A stretch of DNA of 64,000 bases, from contig OZ024850.1 of NCBI GenBank assembly GCA_964017145.1, positions 1,403,618 through 1,467,617 on the forward strand, in the 5' to 3' direction. Shown here piece by piece: positions 56,788-64,000 of the stretch. Numbering within the stretch: the first letter of the stretch is position 1; each line of letters begins with the position of its first letter. Source of the stretch: Agrocybe praecox. Its lineage: Eukaryota; Basidiomycota; Agaricomycetes; Agaricales; Agrocybaceae. The notes beneath the pieces were generated by a model, which was given only the letters and a program-made list of their open reading frames with translations, had not been told where the DNA came from and did no database searches. The translations under genes and the position numbers were made by a program.

Positions 56788-58058
56788 GGTTCAGATGCAG
56801 GAAGAGTCGCTTCGCTGATCCTCGACGCTAGCAGTGCCTTCTGGGAGAGGGCTTTCACACGGAAGCCCGTGGTAGACGTTGGGTAGACGGGCCCGCGCCC
56901 CAATATTAATAAACTCGGCACAATTCGCCGCCCTCCCCACTCCCAAACACGCCAACTCCTTGTTGGTGAGTTATATTATAACGCCCGGATTATCTCCTCC
57001 TCGTCGACATGTTCCTAATGAGCTGGCGAAATCACCGAGAAAGACGAGCGGATGATTGTAATAGGATTGGGAAAACGCAGAATTTCTGGAGCCGAACCGG
57101 ATCAACACGTGTGCGCCATATTTATCCGAATTCAAACCCCCTGCACAGGCTTTGTTTCGAACGACCGCGACCGCGACTGACAACGCCAGCAGTACGTACA
57201 CAACTACTCGGAACAGTGTGGAGGAAACGGACCTAATAGTCCAACAACATGCTTGCCAGCGCATCGTCTTTGCACGTCCACGGAGGGTCTGAAACGCACG
57301 CTAGCGTCGAAATCTGAAAGCTCGAAAGGCTCAGTCAGGGTCTGCGTTCGTCATTTTGTTTTTCTCCTCTTTTTCTGCGCTAGTTCTGTGCAGACTTTGA
57401 TTATAGACATTCTGTCGGACTCAATATATGGCTATGGTATAGCGCTTTTGTACCCACCGTCGCTGTTGGCTTTATGCCCATTGTCTTGGGTCGCGTTGGT
57501 AGAAGCTTGACCAGTGAAAACTTGCTTGGCTTGATTTCTCCACGGCCTCCTTCGAGTGTATCGAATTACGGCGACGCATCTGTACTTTCGCGAAGGACAG
57601 ACGACGTCGCTTCTGCATTTGTCTGATTTATTGCGACATTTTCTTTCTTTTCTTGTTAATCCCGTCCTCGAACTGCGCTTTTATCTATGTTTTTTTGCTC
57701 TCTTATGGTTTGATTCGCTCGTTATTTCGCTCGCGTTTTGGGGGAATCTGTATCCGCATTTCTTGGTTGATTCGTTGCCTGTCTTATCTTCCGTTTTATC
57801 TTTTATCCTTATCTTCATATCATAACAGTAAGGCACGATATATCGACAAGAAATGCATATTCACCACGTAACATTTACTCTGATGGACGCTGAACTTTGA
57901 TGAAATTCCAGATGACTCTTGTAGGAAATCGAGTAAACCAACCAAATCGAAACACGTGTATAGCAGCGTTGCGGAAATTGGAACCCTCTCCGGTAAATGG
58001 CACTCAGTTTGATCGCGACGATGACCGACCGACCGGCGACGATGTCTGCTGTAGCCAT
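56788..58058. other. Duplicated flank followed by unrecognised sequence
   Basis: From 56788 to about 57230 the sequence matches 45929-46335. Then 57240-58058 has no match in the window. The ORFs at 57253-57510 and 57556-57871 (+) are hydrophobic but not family-like. No gene is called. Confidence 0.4.
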
Positions 58059-58690
58059 CATCGATCGCCTCCCTCTCCATCACTTTCGTCTCACTCCCCC
58101 AATCCGACATATATATGCAAGGCCATGCACACTCCCATGAACCCCTTGGTGCTCCCCATGGTACCCTTCGTGTTCCTTACCTCAAGGAAAGGTACGGCGT
58201 GGACATCGCCATGTCAGTGAACAACGTCGACAACGCGTTCACCCCTCAGGGGTCTCTCGATCTGCTCAGCCTGTGCCCATTTGGAGTGGGAATCTTCCAG
58301 AGCGCGAGAGAGGACGATTTGAGGATCCTCCTGGTGAGTGACTGTATATAGTAGGTCGATTGCTGATTCGAGAGTGCTACCATTTATTTTTGGGGATTGC
58401 GATTCTTGTTTTCCGCGGAGACCGTTGCTTACACTCTTCGCTACAGCGGCCCATAACCCTCACCTCCAAACGCGCCATTGGGGCTGCCTCTTCCAACGTC
58501 ATCCCGACAACCCCACTCCTCGCGATCTAGCGCCCAGCATCGGTGATCGAGCGGACTTGGTCATTCTTCATGGACGCAACAGTGTACGGAGCGCGGTGCT
58601 CAATCTGCCATTCGACGGGACGACGATAAAGAACGGGAGAATCGTGGCTTCCAGAAAAGCGCCACCTGGACGGCCCATGGGTCGGTAGGT
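58059..58690 (+). pseudogene. 3' relic of the amidohydrolase gene
   Basis: Sequence matches 32670-33290, including the SVNNVDNAFTPQG region, the exon 4 donor (GTGAGTGAC) and the last intron. The 5' two thirds (signal strand and HxH metal motif) are missing. An insertion of about 27 bp relative to the intact gene near 58491-58520 shifts the frame of the final exon. Intron retention shows a DNA-level duplication. Confidence 0.82.
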
Positions 58691-58913
58691 TCTATTTGAA
58701 TTTTCCACATACAAAGCTACGAATATAATAATGGAGATTTTTTTTATCAATTATCATGTTGCGTGAACGGTGAGATATCTGCTCGGCGCTCGCGTGATAT
58801 CCCGCCCGGCTAATTGTTTGTTGTTTGAGAGAAAAGGAATCTGTACACTGCTGCTACTAGCACTTGCATGTTTCTCGTCGACGGCGGGTGAGTGAACGAC
58901 CTTTCCAATGTGG

Positions 58914-59635
58914 CTGACTATCGGAAAATAGGTACTATACGACCAAGGTAAGGACACAAGCCTACTAGATTACTACTCCCCTCAAGAACTTTAACAACGA
59001 AAATAGCAAAAAAACTACAACCAGCTTTTCATTTTCTATTGGCCGGGGCCCGATTGCGTAGTCAGAAAAGGACAACGTATCACACATGCGTGGTGTTTTT
59101 CGTGCTAGTAGACTAGTGCGTATGTACACCACTAGTATTACTGCACCTGCATCATGCATGCCGTCATTGCTATAGACGACCGATTCTGACTCTCGGCGCA
59201 TTTCACCAGCCCAACTTGGCCAGCGGCTGCGCATCAGTCGAGATACACTATATCGAGCGGCTATTTCAGGGTGACTGACTATCGGCAGATAAAACTTGAA
59301 TGGTTCTAGCATATACGACTCAGGTAGGCGCACAAGTCTACTAATGCCTTGATCAAGAACGACGAACAAGGCAAAAAAAAACCACAATCAGCTTTTCATT
59401 CATTCGCTATTGGGCCCCGATTGCGTAGAGTCAGAAAAAGCAACGTATCACACATGCGTGGTGACTTCCGTGCTAGACTAGTGTGTATTAAGTATACCAC
59501 TAGTACTACTGCACCTGCATCATGCATGTCATAGTTATAGACGACCGATTCTGACTCTCGGCGCATTTTACCAGCCCAACCTGGCCAGTAGCTACGCATC
59601 AGTCGAGATATACTGTTACTGTGGGGGCCAAGTGA
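58914..59635 (+). repeat. Two tandem units of about 361 bp
   Basis: The units start at 58914 and 59275 with CTGACTATCGG. They share CCCGATTGCGTAG, CGTATCACACATGCGTGGTG and ACTCTCGGCGCATTT. A single related unit follows the intact amidohydrolase at about 33520-33860. No coding content. Confidence 0.8.
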
Positions 59636-61008
59636 TAGAATACAAGACAAGGTCTAAGAGGCTACCCCCAGAATCGGATACGAGCGCTCGAGCTCGCTCT
59701 CTCGTTTAGATGCGAAACAAAGACACAAATTACCCACTGCACTGGTATTAATTGGAATTTAAGCAGGCCTGGCGACTGTGCTAGTTAAAAGGTTTCTCAT
59801 ACCAGCAGCAGCAGCAGCAGTTCTCGTAGTTTGCTGTGGATGAGTCCTACTAGCATGCCGCTACTACATCCGCATCATGCATAGTATTACGCGCGTTTGA
59901 ATCGACTCACCCGCCAACCGCCGTCCTGGTCCTGTATCGTTCAAATGCCTTACTATAAGCGCGCAGCGTGGATTCCAGGCAAGTAGTAAGTGAAGATTGA
60001 ATGAAGCTTGGAGAACTGGGGATACAAAGGCAAGAAGAAAATGCGGGAGTGACTGGATATGGTCTGTGGCTTATTCCCGGAGTAAAGAATACATCGAAGA
60101 TCCTTTTTCCGAAATTGAATACCCTAACTATGATATTTCTGCAATCCTCGAGTTCATAATAAACGTAGTTTTTATGTACACCTAAGTATTTGGTTTCTAT
60201 TCTTGTTGTCCTTGAGTCTCAGGTCTGTGCCTCGACAAACGCGGCGAACGAATGTATTTCAATTTTTGTCCAAGTTAAATTGTGTTCGCTTGGGCCCTGC
60301 ATCCTTTCATAGAATTATGAACCGGAATAATCTGGCCGTTCGTCTTTCCTCATCATCCAACTTTCCCTATTCAAACTTCTTCTTTACAAAATTTTAGAAA
60401 GTGTCAACTGCGAAGCAACTTTCAAGAAAAATTGAATGCTGATGCATGAAATAATATAGATCCACAATATTCGTTATGCATTGATGAAACACCTACCTAT
60501 GGATCCAGTCAGCACCGATACCCTCACCTTCGGCCACAGTAACAAGCGAATTCGTTATACATTCTTGAAACACCTACGAGTCTCCAGTATCGTCAAGCAG
60601 TCATCGAACGTCAATTGAACAAGGCGCACACATGACCAGGTTGCCTGATACTTGATTGTAGACACTATTCAACAGCAACTGGTGACTTAGAAACGTCCCC
60701 GGTCCAGTACAGCCTGGGAATTTCTTTGTTCCTTCTTGGGGAAATCACAAAACACAATCAACGGAGCACTGTCGGTTAACAACTCGCGCGGGATCTAAAA
60801 TTAGACCCACTTATGGTCGTTCAGGAAATCATATATAAAGTACTTGGAATGTCGTTAAACCATATCTTCCTCATCTCCTTCGTCTTCTTTTCTTTTATTC
60901 GATATACGCAGAGCGTACTTTAAACTCTAAAACCTTTTAATATCCTTCGAAAGACGCAAGCGTCAATAGCGACCACTCACCGTCACCGAAACATCGATTT
61001 TCCCAATA
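59636..61008. other. No gene recognised; promoter of the propeller gene
   Basis: A short AGC-type microsatellite lies at about 59803-59820. ORFs at 59997-60185 and 60203-60397 are not family-like. The last few hundred bases before 61009 form the presumed promoter and 5' UTR of the secreted propeller gene. Confidence 0.45.
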
Positions 61009-62737
61009 ATGCAATTCTCACTCGTCAACTTGGTCCTTGTCGCAGTATATTTCTCCTCGACGGCTTTTTCTGCACCGTTACACAGCAGAGCAAGCTCCTC
61101 ACGTTCCTCGAGCTCAAGCTCCGCAACTGGAGCAGCTTATTGTAAGCAATTCAAATGTTTTTTTGTCAATCGTGATAATCTGAACCTTGCATATGAATGG
61201 AATAGTCATCACGAACGATCCCACAGGAAATCAAATCTTGTCGATGAATATCGCTTCTAACGGAAAATTGGTAAGTGGCTCCAATGTTAATAGATCAAAT
61301 AAAAACAAGACTGACGCGTTCCCGAATACTAAAGAGCGGACTAAGCGCCACCAGTGCTGGAGGACGCGGTGCACACGGAATAAGCGATCCCATTGGTCCT
61401 GACCCACTCTTCTCACAAGGAGCTATCAAAGTGAATGCTGCTGCGGGCGTACTGGTCACCATTAACGTGAGCATACATCGCGCCAAGTCTATGAAAGAGT
61501 ACTCGAACTAAAGATGATGTAGCCCGGTTCAAACACTCTGTCCATGTTTAGCATTAACCGCAGCAATCCTGCCAAGCTGACCATGGTCGGTACGCCAGTT
61601 TCGTCTGAGGGAGAGTTCCCTATGTCGGTGGCCATCAATGCAAATGCAACGATGGTTTGCGTTCTCAACGGTGGGACTGTGAATGGTGTGAAGTAAGTAA
61701 TGGGACGATAACAAATGGCCGATGCTTATTGTCATTGCGTAGCTGCTATACTCCTGACTCGAAGTTAGGTCTTGTTGCAAAGCCTAACACCCTCCGCTCT
61801 TTGGGTCTCAACCAAACCACTCCAGCTACGGGCCCTGCTGGGACGGCTAGCCATGTCATTTTTAGCGAGGATGGAACCAAGCTCATCGCATCTGTCAAGG
61901 GAGTTCCACCCACGCCTGGTCAGTCAAATATCAAGATATTATATGTTATTTTATAAGCATACTTACTAGGTGCATATATAGGGTTCCTCGCCACTTGGGA
62001 TATTGCCTCCGATGGCTCACTGTCTGCCGATCCCGTCAAATCCACTCCAGCATCTGGAGGATTGCTTCCATTCTCTATGACCGTCATCCCAGGAAAGAAC
62101 GCAATTTTGGCCACTGACGCAGGTGTTGGATTCGATGTCTTCAACTTCAATGAGAACGGAGCGAACAGTCTGAGTGCATCGTCTACTGTGGTTCCTATCG
62201 CTGGTCAACAGGCGACATGCTGGTCCAGCTTCAGCTCCAAGTCGGGAAACTTCTACCTTACCGACATCGGAACTTCGACTATTACTGAAGTCAACGTAGA
62301 TAAGAACCTGAAGGGAAGCATTGTCAAGGTATATACTATTTTCCTTCAATTTATCCATGATTAACGTCACTCACCTGAATGAACAGCAATATCCCCAGAC
62401 TGCTGGATCCGCCACCATCGACAATGATATCGCCACGATTGGTTCAAACAAGTAAGTGTATGTCTGCATGGCTGGAACGTTATTATTTAACCCTACTCGC
62501 AGCTTCTTGTACGTTCTCGCTCCCAACGCAACGACAGTTAACGTCCTGTCCGTGAACACGCCCGGAAAGGCTGCCACCGTCCAGAACTTCAACTTCGCCT
62601 CTGCAGCCAAAGCCGCTGGAGTAAAATTAAGTTAGTGTTTTTATTATTCTATCTGCTTAATAAACAGATTAGCTAAATTGAATAACTATACAGACAAGAA
62701 TAACTTACAGGGAATGGCTACTTTCATCGGAAAGTAG
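61009..62737 (+). CDS. Secreted lactonase-like beta-propeller (carboxymuconate cyclase-like)
   Basis: Nine exons (61009-61141, 61206-61270, 61335-61466, 61523-61692, 61743-61918, 61982-62328, 62387-62451, 62503-62630 and 62694-62737) give 419 aa. The start MQFSLVNLVLVAVYFSS is a signal peptide, followed by a Ser-rich linker. The rest shows repeated propeller-blade signatures: FITNDPTGN, TSAGGRGAHG, LFSQGAIKV, GSNTLSMFSI, PVSSEGEFPMSVA, SLGLNQTTPATGPAGTASH, IPGKNAILATDAGVGFDVF, ATCWSSFSSKSGNFYLTDIG and IDNDIATIGSN. These match the fungal family annotated as 3-carboxymuconate cyclase or 7-bladed lactonase-like. Activity is unproven for that secreted branch. All exons join in frame and no damage is seen. 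Confidence 0.85.
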
Positions 62738-63467
62738 TGGCTGAGTTACTGAGTACTCTGAGTCATGGAGTTCGTTAATCAATTATACTCCATAAGGATT
62801 CTACCAGTGTACTAGTTCAAAGTTCAATATATAGCCTGTATCAATGCTGGGAGTGTCGACTCGGGGTCTACCCACGGGGGAGGGAGGAAAGAGTATAGAG
62901 TATATGCAGTAACTTTAGAGAGACGAACAAGACGAGGACGAACAACTTGAAGGCAGACAGTGCTCGAAACACCGGGGTGGAAGAATAGAATTATCCCATG
63001 GTGAAAAAAATGTACATAATCATTGCAGGATGGCTGGCTGACTACTGGCAGATATGTATATTCCTGCATGCGAGTACGTGCCTATCTATTAATATAACAT
63101 GCGGGTAATCACCAACTTGAAGTCTTCATGTTGGAAGGTAACCCAGTCGCATAATATATGCAGATGGCCCCATATCAGACAGACATGGCACCAGGCAGTC
63201 GATCGATGCGTGTATATAGTGACTCTTATACGATGTACCAGGGTTTTAGCTGATGCCGACGAACAGCCGATGGTCATCCAGATATAGTTTTCAAGTGAGA
63301 TTTCCTCCCAAAGCTCTATGAAAAAGAAAATGGTCTAGACGGACGTCCTTGTACACTGTTAGACGCTTCACCGACACGATCACTGTTCGCGGGTAAGTAC
63401 AGCACCCCACTAGCTAATCATGAAATGACTGGTGGAACATATCAACCAACAGTGCCAGTGCTGCCAA
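62738..63467. other. Duplicated flank left of the assembly gap
   Basis: About 62830-63080 matches 34050-34270 (words TGCTGGGAGTGTCGACTCG and GAAAGAGTATAGAGTA). The stretch at 63090-63130 resembles the two sides of the chromovirus insertion joined together. No gene is supported. Confidence 0.5.
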
Positions 63468-63667
63468 NNNNNNNNNNNNNNNNNNNNNNNNNNNNNNNNN
63501 NNNNNNNNNNNNNNNNNNNNNNNNNNNNNNNNNNNNNNNNNNNNNNNNNNNNNNNNNNNNNNNNNNNNNNNNNNNNNNNNNNNNNNNNNNNNNNNNNNNN
63601 NNNNNNNNNNNNNNNNNNNNNNNNNNNNNNNNNNNNNNNNNNNNNNNNNNNNNNNNNNNNNNNNNNN
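63468..63667. other. Assembly gap (200 N)
   Basis: Exactly 200 unknown bases, a round number typical of a scaffolding gap of unestimated size. Features on either side may not be contiguous. Confidence 0.98.
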
Positions 63668-63737
63668 TCACCGCCCTCCCAGAGAGGTCTTTACTGTGCC
63701 CCACATATACTGATCGGAACTGATTAGAAATCATGCT

Positions 63738-63842
63738 TTTCTGAGCAGTTCTGATCAGAAATTTGGCTGACCTCTTACCAGTCAAATCTCTATAGAGAGC
63801 TCAGAAATTGCCTCTTAAATTCTGATCAGAACTGCTCAGAAA
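63738..63842. repeat. Inverted repeat with TTCTGATCAGAA cores
   Basis: Arms 63738-63760 and 63820-63842 are perfect 23-bp inverted repeats, each containing the palindrome TTCTGATCAGAA. Further related words (TTCTGATCGG, GATCGGAACTGAT) occur at 63710-63722 and 63848-63860. It may be part of a repeat or transposon terminus cut off by the gap and window end. Confidence 0.75.
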
Positions 63843-64000
63843 GGTCAGTTCTGATCGGTTCACTCGGATCCGAGTCCCCATATTTTCCGAGTAGAACTGA
63901 ATAATTCCACTCAGAAATGGGTTTGTGACACAGAATTGTAAGCAGAAATCACCTGACCACTGTCTTTACTAGTAATAAAATAAAGTGCGCAGGTCGAGAA

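Noticed and set aside
57253..57871. Hydrophobic plus-strand ORFs
   Set aside because: No signal-peptide start followed by a plausible domain, no introns that extend them, and no copy elsewhere.
63414..63785. ORFs of 93-123 aa spanning the gap
   Set aside because: They consist mainly of unknown residues from the 200-N gap.

Overview
The window looks like a scaffold from an agaricomycete (mushroom-type basidiomycete) genome. Genes are split by 50-70 bp GT-AG introns. The protein families are typical of that group: an RGS-domain protein with C-terminal membrane segments, a patatin/NB-ARC/TPR NLR-like protein, a secreted beta-propeller 'carboxymuconate cyclase-like' protein, and a multi-pass family with the junction motif LM/IWRCYHVMGRS. 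Much of the sequence is duplicated, rearranged or transposon-derived, and a 200-N assembly gap lies near the right end. No tRNA, rRNA or CRISPR was recognised. All exon models were built by hand from splice sites and reading-frame continuity.

Left part (1-21.5 kb): an alpha/beta hydrolase (1265-2843, -); two tandem copies of a secreted Thr/Ser-rich 'mucin-like' gene (3850-4808 and 6183-7051, both -); a multi-pass membrane gene (7538-8844, +); a large RGS-domain gene (10615-13953, -); a GNAT acetyltransferase (17195-17865, -) with a broken exon copy beside it; and a second membrane/mucin-like pair (18456-19748 -, 20669-21457 +).

Middle (21.7-41 kb): a 7.3 kb LTR element that encodes only Gag, with 1589-bp LTRs that are nearly identical; a 1.65 kb segment bounded by 138-bp inverted repeats; an amidohydrolase gene (31508-33280, +); and a complete 6.4 kb chromovirus (Ty3/gypsy) on the minus strand with an uninterrupted 1648-aa Gag-Pol and a 5-bp target duplication.

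Right part (41-64 kb): an intact patatin-NB-ARC-TPR gene (41523-45928, -). Next comes a mosaic of broken copies of genes found elsewhere in the window: an amidohydrolase scrap, a scrambled RGS pseudogene carrying pieces of unrelated genes (one is SF3B2), a third membrane/mucin-like pair (51653-52940 -, 53756-54506 +), a patatin-only relic and a 3' amidohydrolase relic. A secreted propeller gene (61009-62737, +) and the gapped end close the window.

The most notable organisation is a head-to-head gene pair: a multi-pass membrane protein diverging from a small secreted, probably GPI-anchored, Thr/Ser-rich protein. It occurs four times here, three times with both genes apparently intact and once with the membrane gene cut off after its first exon. 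The divergent intergenic regions share conserved sequence. I cannot assign a function. The repeated co-inheritance suggests the two products work together or share regulation.
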